The translations under genes were made by a program, and so were the position numbers. A stretch of DNA of 64,000 bases. Origin: Chitinophaga sp. GTDB taxonomy: Bacteria > Bacteroidota > Bacteroidia > Chitinophagales > Chitinophagaceae. The stretch covers positions 359,859 to 423,858 of the forward strand of contig NZ_JAGHZS010000002.1 of assembly GCF_017745275.1 (NCBI RefSeq), written 5' to 3'. This document shows, in pieces, positions 9,487-17,921 of the stretch (the first letter of the stretch is position 1; the number at the start of each line of letters is the position of its first letter). The notes beneath the pieces were generated by a model. It searched no databases. It saw nothing but the letters and a program-made list of their open reading frames with translations, and was not told where the DNA came from.

Positions 9487-10089
9487 TTAATTGAGGCTAT
9501 GCAGGCTGGAAATAAAGATCAGCTCCGCGCCAATCAGGAAAGCATCGTGGGATTCCAGGAAATTGCGAATGTTCTTGATGGCAAGCGATAGATGCTCTTT
9601 CACGGTGTCTGGCCGGATCTGCATCCTGGCGGCGATTTCTTCCCGCTTCAAACCTTCTTCCCGGCTCAAACGCCAGGCGGTTTGCTGTCGCGCTGGTAGC
9701 TGCCCTACGGCTTTATTCACCAGCTCGTGGTAGTTGCGGTAAATAATCTGTTCATCAGTTTCATTGGAAACTGGCTGGGGCCATTCATAGGTATCCAGGA
9801 TCACTTTTAGCCTGGTACTGCGTCGCAACGCTTTGTAGGCATCGTTACGGGCAATGATAAACAACCAGGCCTCGATATCCAGTATTTCCGGTAACTGCGC
9901 CTGTTGTTTCCATACTTTCATAAATACATCCTGCACCAACTCTTCTGCAACGGATTCCGTTTGCGTCAGCATCAGTCCTACTTCATAAATTTTCTGGTAA
10001 TGATGACGGAAAAAGACAGCGAATGCAGATTCATCACCTTTGGCTATGCGGGCAATGATCTCCCTTTCATTATATTGGCTGCGCTTCAT
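9487..10089 (-). CDS. ECF RNA polymerase sigma factor (Bacteroidota FecI-like)
   Basis: 200 residues. Sigma region 2 (FAVFFRHHYQKIYEVGLMLTQ, then AEELVQDVFMKVW) and region 4 (QLPARQQTAWRLSREEGLKREEIA, then DTVKEHLSLAIKNIR) are complete. This is the usual cell-surface-signalling sigma factor encoded first in sigma-FecR-SusC-SusD loci; it would direct transcription of the SusC operon when released from FecR. The FecR start is 95 bases downstream. Confidence 0.95.
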   Translation of the reverse strand: MKRSQYNEREIIARIAKGDESAFAVFFRHHYQKIYEVGLMLTQTESVAEELVQDVFMKVWKQQAQLPEILDIEAWLFIIARNDAYKALRRSTRLKVILDTYEWPQPVSNETDEQIIYRNYHELVNKAVGQLPARQQTAWRLSREEGLKREEIAARMQIRPDTVKEHLSLAIKNIRNFLESHDAFLIGAELIFISSLHSLN

Positions 10090-10455
10090 CAGTTAAAGTA
10101 TATCCCCTTGCTCACAGTTGGTTAGGCTGGTTTCCGCACTAAAGTATCAAAATCTTTTTAAAAACACAAACAACGATGGTTACAGGGCATTGGAGGGATT
10201 TTTATCAAGGTTTAAAAAACCTGTGGGAGAAGACCGGAATGTTTGGAGTTATTAAAATCAAATCAGATATTCGTCGTACTGTCAGTGTTTGAAACCTATA
10301 TTAAAGTGATGGGCGTTAATGCCTGAACCCCATACAGGTATTTGAATAAATAGTTTGTTGAGCTTACGTATATGCCCTTTTACTATGAAATATTCATCTT
10401 ACAAATACTCATAATATAGTAGCATTTACGGGGGCAGCAGTTTAGATAAATAAGT
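10090..10455. other. Intergenic region upstream of sigma gene and 10456 gene
   Basis: This 366-base stretch separates the divergent sigma gene and the small membrane protein gene. It is AT-rich and should contain both promoters, but no convincing TTTG/TAnnTTTG pair, repeat or short gene was found. Confidence 0.5.
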
Positions 10456-10914
10456 ATGAAAAAAATTATTAATAGTGCTTTAATCGTATTCGGATTATGG
10501 ATATTGTACAGAATATTGTTTCCTGTTTACAACTTTACCCACTTTCGTTCTAAAACTGGTAATCGTCAGTGTGAGGTTACAAAAGTGGAACGAACATCCT
10601 TTTTGCATTCAACAATAACTTACTTTACAGAAGGTTATTACCGTAAAAGAGAAATTCCGGCATCTTATATAATGCCCTATAGTAAGGGTTTTTCTGGTTG
10701 CTGGACATCCGATTTAATGTTTCGTAATGATACTGCTTATTACCTGGAAGGGAGTGGTGCTTCCATTGTAAAAGGAAATTTTAAGCGGTTGGTATTTATG
10801 ATAAGTTCATTTACGAATTATCGTGAACAACAGAAGTCTGAAGCAATGTCAGACGAGGCGAGAAACGATCGTACCGGTAATGTATATCATTTTAGCCAAT
10901 ACCCGGACCGATAA
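10456..10914 (+). CDS. Small membrane-anchored protein of unknown function
   Basis: 152 residues from ATG 10456. A single N-terminal membrane segment (IINSALIVFGLWILYRILF) is followed by a polar domain with aromatic-rich stretches (ITYFTEGYYRKREIP, GFSGCWTSDLMF, DTAYYLEGSG). There is no lipobox. The frame is closed by a good bidirectional terminator and nothing else overlaps, so the gene is probably real. No family is recognised. Composition is more AT-rich than the neighbours. Confidence 0.6.
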   Translation: MKKIINSALIVFGLWILYRILFPVYNFTHFRSKTGNRQCEVTKVERTSFLHSTITYFTEGYYRKREIPASYIMPYSKGFSGCWTSDLMFRNDTAYYLEGSGASIVKGNFKRLVFMISSFTNYREQQKSEAMSDEARNDRTGNVYHFSQYPDR

Positions 10915-10946
10915 GATAAATAAATTTCCCGGTTATTACTTATTGA

Positions 10947-10980
10947 AAAAGGGTGCCCCATAGATATGAGGCACCCTTTT
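10947..10980. terminator. Bidirectional-looking intrinsic terminator
   Basis: Perfect arms AAAAGGGTGCC (10947-10957) and GGCACCCTTTT (10970-10980) with a 12-base loop. It ends the transcript of the small membrane protein gene that stops at 10914. Confidence 0.85.
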
Positions 10981-11036
10981 ACTTTTAAAGAAGCGCCAAT
11001 TTTGCAGAAAAACTTTTTACTTTTTTATCTTCAGGA

Positions 11037-11044
11037 TACTTTTG
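11037..11044 (+). promoter_or_regulatory. Candidate -7 box of the serine hydrolase gene
   Basis: TACTTTTG fits the Bacteroidota -7 consensus TAnnTTTG. A -33 TTTG is not clear (TTTT around 11014). The predicted transcript start near 11050 lies after the ATG at 11042, which supports ATG 11063 as the translation start. Confidence 0.4.
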
Positions 11045-11062
11045 ATGTATTATCTTGTCATT

Positions 11063-12379
11063 ATGAAAATCAGCCACGCGCCCCTTCTCATTTCCCTGTT
11101 CGTCAGCAACGTTATTTTTGCACAACAGGATACCGTTATCTCCTCCCTAACCTGTGATATCCCTGTTTGGATGGTACAAAACCATGTTCCATGCACGGGC
11201 GTAGGTGTAATTGAAAATGGGCGTATCAAATGGCTGAAAACATTCGGAGATTTAAAAGCTGGCCACCCTGCGCCTGTAAATACCTTGTTCAATATCGCTT
11301 CGCAAACCAAGCCGGTGACGGCCATGCTCACCATGAAGCTGGTGCAGGCCGGCCTGTGGCAGCTGGATGAACCGCTTTCGCATTATTGGATCGATCCCGA
11401 TATTGCGGACAATCCCTGGCTGAATAAAATCACCACCCGCATCGTGCTCAGTCATCAAACCGGCTTTCCAAACTGGCGTAGTGATAATGGAGATACTAAG
11501 CTGCGTTTTACCTTTGAGCCAGGTACCAAATTTCGTTATTCCGGAGAAGGCTTTGAATATTTACGGCATGCACTGGAAAACAAATTTCATCAACCACTAA
11601 ATGTGCTGATGGAAAAGTATTTGTTCAAGCCACTGGGCATGCGTAACACACAAGACTGGAGTGAAAAGCTGGATACCAGCCGTTTTGCGATGTGGCATAA
11701 CGGACAGGGACAACGCTATGGAGTGTCTATACAAACGCCGGTGAGTGCAGCAGATGATTTAATCACTACCGTGGAAGATTATTGCAAATTCGGCATGGCC
11801 ACCATGAATGGTCTGGGCCTGTCGGACACGCTTTTTGCCGACATGGTTCGCCCGCAGGTGAAAGTAAAAGACAACTATTACCGCTGCCTGGGCTGGGGAT
11901 TGGTAACCGGACTACCCAGTGGTGAATATGCGCTGGAACATGGCGGCTCCGATGTTGGCGTACGTACCATGGCTGTTTTCCTGCCAAAATCTAAAAGTGG
12001 AGTGGTGGTAATGACCAACGCAGACAACGGGATGTTTGTAACTGATCAGGTAATAAAACGTGTTTTGACCGCTGGCGCCCAGGTATTGGAAATCATGAAC
12101 AAAGGCGCCGTCAGCCACGAAAGAATCACGATTGCAGATGACGTGATCAAAAGTTATGTGGGCACTTATGTTCAAAGCAATGGCAAATTAATGAAGGTAG
12201 AACAGGAAGGGAATGCCCTTAAAGTATCGGGTGATGGCGTGCCTACAGCAGTGTTGTATCCTGAGTCACCCAATAAATTCTTCCTCGAAGGATACGATGT
12301 GCAACTTGAATTCCCGGATGCACATTCACTGATTATTTATGAAAATGGGAAACAGGTCATGAAGATCAGTCGCCAGTGA
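11063..12379 (+). CDS. Serine hydrolase, class C beta-lactamase fold
   Basis: 438 residues from ATG 11063, which begins a good signal peptide (MKISHAPLLISLFVSNVIFA-Q). The fold's catalytic motifs are visible: SQTK at 80-83 (nucleophile Ser80, Lys83), YSG at 159-161 (Tyr159), and HGGSD near residue 293 in place of KTG. A C-terminal extension of about 90 residues resembles a DUF3471-like domain. Such proteins are periplasmic or secreted esterases, DD-peptidases or D-aminopeptidases; true beta-lactamase activity is not implied. It stands alone between a terminator and a convergent HopJ gene. Confidence 0.9.
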   Translation: MKISHAPLLISLFVSNVIFAQQDTVISSLTCDIPVWMVQNHVPCTGVGVIENGRIKWLKTFGDLKAGHPAPVNTLFNIASQTKPVTAMLTMKLVQAGLWQLDEPLSHYWIDPDIADNPWLNKITTRIVLSHQTGFPNWRSDNGDTKLRFTFEPGTKFRYSGEGFEYLRHALENKFHQPLNVLMEKYLFKPLGMRNTQDWSEKLDTSRFAMWHNGQGQRYGVSIQTPVSAADDLITTVEDYCKFGMATMNGLGLSDTLFADMVRPQVKVKDNYYRCLGWGLVTGLPSGEYALEHGGSDVGVRTMAVFLPKSKSGVVVMTNADNGMFVTDQVIKRVLTAGAQVLEIMNKGAVSHERITIADDVIKSYVGTYVQSNGKLMKVEQEGNALKVSGDGVPTAVLYPESPNKFFLEGYDVQLEFPDAHSLIIYENGKQVMKISRQ

Positions 12380-12384
12380 GCAGA

Positions 12385-12433
12385 GGCGCAAAGAAAATAA
12401 GAGGAAACAGAACACTCTTTGCTTCTTTGCGCC
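12385..12433. terminator. Hairpin between convergent genes
   Basis: Arms GGCGCAAAGAA (12385-12395) and TTCTTTGCGCC (12423-12433) are perfect complements, with an inner AAGAG/CTCTT pair (12399-12403, 12415-12419). The words GCGCAAAG and CTTTGCG are repeated around it. It lies between the convergent stops at 12379 and 12443 and probably terminates both. Confidence 0.6.
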
Positions 12434-12442
12434 TTTGCGTGA

Positions 12443-12784
12443 CTATTTCGCGATAAGCGCTGTGCCTTCAAACGCAATTCCTGCCCATCCATGCGCCATA
12501 AACTGGCGGATATTCTGGTGATCCGTTTCATGGGGATGCTGTAATACCGCCTGGTAATGTTCTGCAAATAACCGGAGAGTATCTTCTTTATCCAGGTGCT
12601 GCAACTGCGCAAAGGCAAACACTTTTGCGCTGCCCTGGTTCTGTGTGGCTTCATTATAAGCGTCGCCGTTTTTAAACGCAGTAGGCTGATGCTGGTAATG
12701 ATTTTCTATAAATGCAATCACGTCTTTAAAAGTAATAGATTGATTTTTTAACTGTTCGATCAATGTCGTGAGTTCCCCTGTCAT
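12443..12784 (-). CDS. HopJ-family protein
   Basis: 113 residues from ATG 12784 (MTGELTTLIEQL); the longer frame upstream lacks family features. The whole length matches the HopJ family: ITFKDVIAFIENHY near residue 17, then YNEATQNQGSAKVFAFAQL and a C-terminal NIRQFMAHGWAGIAFEG. HopJ was named as a type III effector from Pseudomonas, but this small domain is widespread in free-living bacteria with no secretion system, so an effector role here is unlikely. No type III genes are near. The cellular function is unknown. Confidence 0.9.
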   Translation of the reverse strand: MTGELTTLIEQLKNQSITFKDVIAFIENHYQHQPTAFKNGDAYNEATQNQGSAKVFAFAQLQHLDKEDTLRLFAEHYQAVLQHPHETDHQNIRQFMAHGWAGIAFEGTALIAK

Positions 12785-13129
12785 GTGAAAATAATAAGTT
12801 GAAATTGATAAGATGCCGCCATGAAATTCCGGCACACCTCGTTTTTTTGCGAATCAAAAATAGGTTTTAAAGCGGTAGTTGTCAACCCTGGGGAGGAAAA
12901 TTGTTTTCAGTACCTGTTTGGGAGCGTTTTTTGAAGAATGGCTACTGTAGCGGGTTTTTGTGTTAGCAGCTTGTCACCGCCAAGATGCTTATTTTGTAAG
13001 ATAAACGCCGGGATAAAAGCATTTATTGCGTAAAAAAAATATACTTTAAAATGATTTTTTCGCCCGCATGCATTAAATACTTTTGGCCCCTCAGTACTGT
13101 TTTTTAACCAGGTCTTCAACACACAAACT
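12785..13129. other. Intergenic region upstream of rph
   Basis: 345 bases between the divergent HopJ and rph genes. A TAnnTTTG-type -7 box, TACTTTTG, lies at 13078-13085, about 45 bases before the rph ATG; a -33 element is not clear. I saw no counterpart of the inverted repeat called the rifamycin-associated element that precedes rph genes in actinomycetes. Confidence 0.45.
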
Positions 13130-15742
13130 ATGATCAATCCGCATTCATTGGTATGGAAATTCTCTGATATCGACCGGACCGCTTTGCCGCTGGCAGGCGG
13201 AAAAGGAGCTAACCTGGGCGAGTTATACAAACTGGATGGCATCCACGTACCCGATGGGTTTTGTATTTCCACGCTGGCCTTTCAGCGCATCCTCAACAAC
13301 ACATCAGTGATAGGTGAATTACTGGAGCAGTTGTCCGTTTTGAAGGTAACGGATAAAGAGGCCATCCATACGCTGAGTAGCCGTATCCGCAGCACTATTG
13401 AAAGCGCAGTGATCCCGGATGATATCCAAACCAGCATCCGGCAGTTGCTGGCCGGTAAGGAGGGAACGGCCTATGCCGTACGATCCAGCGCCACCGCAGA
13501 AGACCTGCCCAACGCTTCATTCGCCGGTCAGCAGGACACCTACCTGAATATTACCGGCGAAGCCGCCATCCTGCAGCATATCAGCTGGTGCTGGGCTTCG
13601 CTGTTTACCGAACGGGCCATCATTTACCGGATCCAGCAAGGCTTTGATCACCGCAAAGTACACCTGGCTGTAGTGGTCCAGGAGATGGTGTTTCCCGAGG
13701 CAGCAGGAATTTTATTTACCGCAGACCCGGTAACGGGCGACAGGAATATATCGTGTATTGATGCCGGTTATGGTTTGGGCGAAGCCATGGTAGCCGGATT
13801 GGTGAATGCTGATCATTATAAGGTACGGGATGGCCAAGTCATCGAGCAGCAGATAGCAACCAAGCAATTAGCGATCTATGCCCGGCAACAAGGCGGCGTA
13901 AAAGAAGTGACACTGGATCCGGCATTGCAAAGCAAGCCGGTATTGACAACCGCGCAAATGCTCGCCCTTGCCGCTATTGGCAGCAGGATTGCCGCACATT
14001 TCGGAAGTCCCCAGGATATTGAATGGTGCCTGGCCAATGAAACGTTCTACATTGTGCAGAGCCGCCCTGTCACTACGTTGTATCCTGTTCCGGTGGTTCA
14101 TGATGAACAACGGCATGTGTATGTATCCGTAGGGCATCAGCAAATGATGACCGATCCGCTGAAGCCATTGGGGCTATCCTTATTTCAGTTAACTACACCC
14201 AGGCCGATGTATGCCGCCGCCGGACGGTTGTTTGTGGATATTGCACCTAATATGGCTACCACAGCGGGAAGAGAAGCGATCATCAACGCCCTCGGTCAAT
14301 CCGATCCACTCATTAAAGATGCGCTGCATACCCTTGTAGAAAGGAATTTTATACCCTTGTTACCGGAAGAAGAGCAACCGCACGGGGCTAAAGAAAAAGC
14401 GCAATTATTCCCGGGGATACCCACTATCACCGAAGGCGATCCGGCTCTCGTTGATGAGTTGATAGCCCGCAGCGAAGCCTCCATTGCAGAATTGACAGCG
14501 CAGATACAAACAAAGTCCGGCGTGGAAGTATTTGATTTCATTTTGAACGATCTCGATCAGCTGAGAACCACATTGTTCGATCCCAGGATATTGGGGGTGG
14601 TCATCGCTGCAATGAATGCATGTATCTGGATCAATGAAAAAATGGAACAATGGCTGGGAGAGAAAGGCATGGCGGATACCTTGTCGCAGTCCGCTCCCAA
14701 CAACGTTACTTCTGAAATGGGGCTGGCATTAATGGATGTAGCGGATGTTATTCGTCCGTATCCCGAAGTGATCAGCTACCTGCAACAAATAAAAAACGAC
14801 GACTTCCTGGAAGGACTACTGCCATTGCCCGGTGGACCCGCATCACGGGAGGCGGTCTATGCCTTTCTGCGTAAATATGGCATGAGATGTATTGGAGAGA
14901 TAGACATCACCAGGACCCGCTGGAGCGAAAAACCGGCCGCCCTTGTGCCGATGATATTGAGTAATATCCGCAACTTCGAACCCGGTGCTGCCGCGCGGAA
15001 ATTTGCACAGGGGCTGGAAGAAGCAGCCCGCAAAGAGCAAGAGCTATTAACGCGGCTGCGTGACCTGCCCGATGGAGCCGAAAAAGTCGGTGAAACCAAA
15101 CGAATGATTGACATGATCCGGAATTTTGTAGGCTACCGGGAATATCCCAAGTACAGCAAGATTTGCCGCTATTATGCCTATAAACAGGCGCTGATGAAAG
15201 AAGTAGCATTACTGATACAGGCCGGCGCACTGGGCACAAAAGAAGATAGCTACTATCTCACCTTTGAAGAGCTGAGAGAAGCGGTACGTACACAGCACAT
15301 TGATAATACGATGATCGATCAGCGAAAAGCAGCCTACCAGTTGTTTGAAAAACTCACGCCTCCCCGCGTAATGACTTCTGAAGGTGAAGTCATTGCCGGC
15401 AAATACAAACGCGAAAATGTTCCTGCGAACGCATTGGTGGGACTCGCCGTTTCCTCCGGTGTGGTGGAAGGGCGTGCCCGCGTGATCCTAAGAGTAGAAG
15501 AGGCAAATATTGAAGAAGGAGATATCCTGGTCACTACATTTACAGATCCCAGCTGGACGCCGTTATTTGTATCTATCAAAGGACTTATTACAGAAGTAGG
15601 CGGACTAATGACCCATGGCGCCGTGATTGCACGGGAGTATGGATTGCCGGCAGTGGTGGGAGTGGAGCAGGCTACCAAACTGATAAAGGAGGGGCAACGG
15701 ATACGCCTGAACGGTACTAACGGCACCGTAGAAATATTATAA
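13130..15742 (+). CDS. rph: Rifampicin phosphotransferase
   Basis: 870 residues, the length of characterised Rph enzymes. These transfer the beta-phosphate of ATP to the C21 hydroxyl of rifamycins, forming AMP and phosphate and inactivating the drug. Domain order is visible: ATP-grasp-like PPDK-N domain (1 to about 315: GGKGANLGELY, AVRSSATAEDLPNASFAGQQDTYLN, QDIEWCLANETFYIVQSRP), rifamycin-binding domain (about 325-755: VSVGHQQMMTDPLKPLGLS, SAPNNVTSEMGLALMDVADV, KYGMRCIGEIDITRTRW), and the swivelling His domain with GGLMTHGAVIAREYG, phosphohistidine His829. PEP synthases have GGRTCHAAI at that site, so LMTHGAV favours Rph. The sequence resembles Listeria Rph from memory over its full length. 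It is monocistronic. This is not RNase PH, which shares the symbol. Confidence 0.92.
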   Translation: MINPHSLVWKFSDIDRTALPLAGGKGANLGELYKLDGIHVPDGFCISTLAFQRILNNTSVIGELLEQLSVLKVTDKEAIHTLSSRIRSTIESAVIPDDIQTSIRQLLAGKEGTAYAVRSSATAEDLPNASFAGQQDTYLNITGEAAILQHISWCWASLFTERAIIYRIQQGFDHRKVHLAVVVQEMVFPEAAGILFTADPVTGDRNISCIDAGYGLGEAMVAGLVNADHYKVRDGQVIEQQIATKQLAIYARQQGGVKEVTLDPALQSKPVLTTAQMLALAAIGSRIAAHFGSPQDIEWCLANETFYIVQSRPVTTLYPVPVVHDEQRHVYVSVGHQQMMTDPLKPLGLSLFQLTTPRPMYAAAGRLFVDIAPNMATTAGREAIINALGQSDPLIKDALHTLVERNFIPLLPEEEQPHGAKEKAQLFPGIPTITEGDPALVDELIARSEASIAELTAQIQTKSGVEVFDFILNDLDQLRTTLFDPRILGVVIAAMNACIWINEKMEQWLGEKGMADTLSQSAPNNVTSEMGLALMDVADVIRPYPEVISYLQQIKNDDFLEGLLPLPGGPASREAVYAFLRKYGMRCIGEIDITRTRWSEKPAALVPMILSNIRNFEPGAAARKFAQGLEEAARKEQELLTRLRDLPDGAEKVGETKRMIDMIRNFVGYREYPKYSKICRYYAYKQALMKEVALLIQAGALGTKEDSYYLTFEELREAVRTQHIDNTMIDQRKAAYQLFEKLTPPRVMTSEGEVIAGKYKRENVPANALVGLAVSSGVVEGRARVILRVEEANIEEGDILVTTFTDPSWTPLFVSIKGLITEVGGLMTHGAVIAREYGLPAVVGVEQATKLIKEGQRIRLNGTNGTVEIL

Positions 15743-15748
15743 AAGAAA

Positions 15749-15793
15749 ACAGGGAACAGATCGTAGCCGGTAATGGCAGGTCTTGTTCCCTGT
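15749..15793. terminator. Terminator between rph and the POT transporter
   Basis: Arms ACAGGGAACA (15749-15758) and TGTTCCCTGT (15784-15793) are perfect; the loop is 25 bases. It lies between the convergent genes ending at 15742 and 15805 and can serve both. Confidence 0.75.
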
Positions 15794-15804
15794 CTTACTA
15801 AAAT

Positions 15805-17448
15805 TTAATTTTTTACCTGCGATTTAAAAATACCATTCAGCCAGCGCAACATGGCAAATATAACCGCAGCGGCACTGCCTAATAAAAGGAAGTTGACGAG
15901 GAAGTAGTTCGCTTTGTTATCGTAATTATCCCATAAGGTAGCCAGGATCCCCGACAGCTTATTACCGATAGACGTAGCCAGGAACCAGCCTCCCATCATC
16001 AGGGAAGTAATACGCACCGGGCTCAGTTTGGATACCAGCGATAATCCCATGGGACTCAGGAATAATTCTCCTATAGTAATCACCCCATAGCAACCAATCA
16101 GCCACCATGGAGAAGCTTTTATAGCCCCGTTGCTGCACACGTATACCGCGCCTACCATCATCAACGTAGACAAGGCTGATATCAGCAGGCCCCAGGCAAT
16201 TTTTGAAGGCGTAGAAGGTTCGCGGTTGCGTTTACGCAGTAAGGCAAAAAGCAGTACTATCAACGGAGTGAGCGTGATCACAAAAAATGGGTTGATAGAT
16301 TGGAACAGCTCTGTATTATATAAACTGATGCTTTGCCCTTCTGCCGGCATTTTTTCCGGCGCAACATTCCTGAAATAAGGCACTTTATCCCATACCTTCA
16401 ATGGTTTGCCGGCAGCATTGCGCATTACACGGAATTCGGCGTCATAGGCAGTTACAGAATCCGGTTTATTTGTAATTGTTTCTACGAGATAAAGTCCTTT
16501 GGCAGGTTGCTCAATCACCGCCGGGATCTCGCGGTTGGTATAATATTGCGCCCAGGTAGTCAGCGCGGTACCATTTTGTTTGAATACGGCCCAGAATACA
16601 ATAGATACCGCAAAGATAGCCAGCAGCGCCGATATTGGCTTACGATCCTTTGCATCTGCTTTTCTTAAAAGTGATATAAAGAAGAACAGGATAGGAATAC
16701 AGGCGAAGATAAACGCATCAGTAGAATCAGATCCGAAGATATTGCCAGGGATGAACCAGGCGCCCAGGCCCACTACAATAGCGGGAAGGAATACAACAGA
16801 GAAAATTTTGCTCAATGGCATATCGCCTTCCTGCATCGGTTTACGCACATCTGCATGTTTGTAATGTTTCATGCCGATCACAAAAATCAATACACCCAGG
16901 AACATACCTACACCTGCAGCAATGAATGCAGCACCCCAGCCCACCGTATTCCGCAGGAAGGCCGCAAAAAAGTTACAGATGAATGCACCGATATTGATGC
17001 CCATGTAAAAAATATTGTAGCCGGTGTCTTTACGGCTGCGGTATTTTTCATCGTTATATACATTGCCCAGCAGCGTGGAGATATTAGGCTTGAAAAACCC
17101 GTTCCCAATGCAGATCAGGGCCAGCGATAAATAAAACACCGTGAGATGGTGTACCGCCAATCCTATGTATCCGATACCCATTAAGATACCACCAATAATA
17201 ATGGATTTGCTGTATCCGAGTTTACGGTCGGCAATAAGTCCTCCGAGAAAAGGAGTGAGATATACGAATGCGATGAAGGTACCGAAGATATCTGCTGCAG
17301 TAGCCCTGTCCATGCCCCAGCCACCTTTAGCGGTATCTGTCAGGTATAACTGGAAGATCCCCAGGATCAGGTAAAAACCAAAGCGCTCCCACATTTCAGA
17401 GAGGAAAAGGAACGGCAATGCCGCCGGATGATTACGTGGTTTACTCAT
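15805..17448 (-). CDS. POT/PTR2-family proton-dependent oligopeptide transporter
   Basis: 547 residues from ATG 17448 (MSKPRNHPAALPFLF); the longer frame to 17565 has an unrelated leader. The POT signatures are clear: the E-x-x-E-R-F-like motif as LSEMWERFGFY in helix 1, GGLIADRKLGYSKSI after helix 2, and GYNIFYMGINIGAF in the PTR2 second signature. About 12-14 membrane helices are predicted, with a periplasmic-side insertion around residues 295-370 typical of Bacteroidota members. It imports di- and tripeptides with protons across the inner membrane. It is a single gene convergent with rph. Confidence 0.93.
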   Translation of the reverse strand: MSKPRNHPAALPFLFLSEMWERFGFYLILGIFQLYLTDTAKGGWGMDRATAADIFGTFIAFVYLTPFLGGLIADRKLGYSKSIIIGGILMGIGYIGLAVHHLTVFYLSLALICIGNGFFKPNISTLLGNVYNDEKYRSRKDTGYNIFYMGINIGAFICNFFAAFLRNTVGWGAAFIAAGVGMFLGVLIFVIGMKHYKHADVRKPMQEGDMPLSKIFSVVFLPAIVVGLGAWFIPGNIFGSDSTDAFIFACIPILFFFISLLRKADAKDRKPISALLAIFAVSIVFWAVFKQNGTALTTWAQYYTNREIPAVIEQPAKGLYLVETITNKPDSVTAYDAEFRVMRNAAGKPLKVWDKVPYFRNVAPEKMPAEGQSISLYNTELFQSINPFFVITLTPLIVLLFALLRKRNREPSTPSKIAWGLLISALSTLMMVGAVYVCSNGAIKASPWWLIGCYGVITIGELFLSPMGLSLVSKLSPVRITSLMMGGWFLATSIGNKLSGILATLWDNYDNKANYFLVNFLLLGSAAAVIFAMLRWLNGIFKSQVKN

Positions 17449-17921
17449 AAAAAAGAAAATGCTATAGCAATGACATAGGTTATTTACGGGCAGCAAAAAG
17501 ATATACCCGTTGCCGCCCAAACCGCTAAAATAAGGGAAAGAAGTGAATAAAGGGCATTTGCGCATCGCTATATGTAAGGATTATAATATTTTATTTAATT
17601 AAAATAGATGGATTTTTTTATTGTGAAAATATCGGCGATAAACGATCGGAAATATTTTTTTATACCGCCATATAGGTATTTGTATGTGCATTTTATTGTA
17701 TTTGACCCGTATTTTTTATGAAGATGTGAAATGCTTTGCCAGTAAGGATTCCGTATAAATAATCCACGAATCCAACGATATTTTAATGTTAAATTTTGGC
17801 TAGTTGGCACAGCCTTTGCAAAGTGCCGGATCGTTCTAACTCCGGTACCGTTTTTTGTTAGCAACGAAGTGATTGTCGTAATGTGAAAATTGATATTATT
17901 CAACCCAAAAAGGTTTTTTTT
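17449..17921. other. Intergenic region upstream of the OmpA-like gene
   Basis: 473 bases, strongly AT-rich, separate the divergent POT and OmpA-like genes. The promoter region of the OmpA gene must lie here; TTTG at 17795 and AGCCTTTG at 17811 resemble promoter words but are spaced only 12 bases apart, shorter than the usual 17-23. No repeat or short gene is supported. Confidence 0.45.

Noticed and set aside
12443..12784. Type III secretion effector (HopJ)
   Set aside because: No secretion system is present and HopJ domains occur in many non-pathogens; kept as a HopJ-family protein without effector role.
12785..13129. Rifamycin-associated element upstream of rph
   Set aside because: No copy of the actinomycete inverted repeat was seen; only a possible -7 box.
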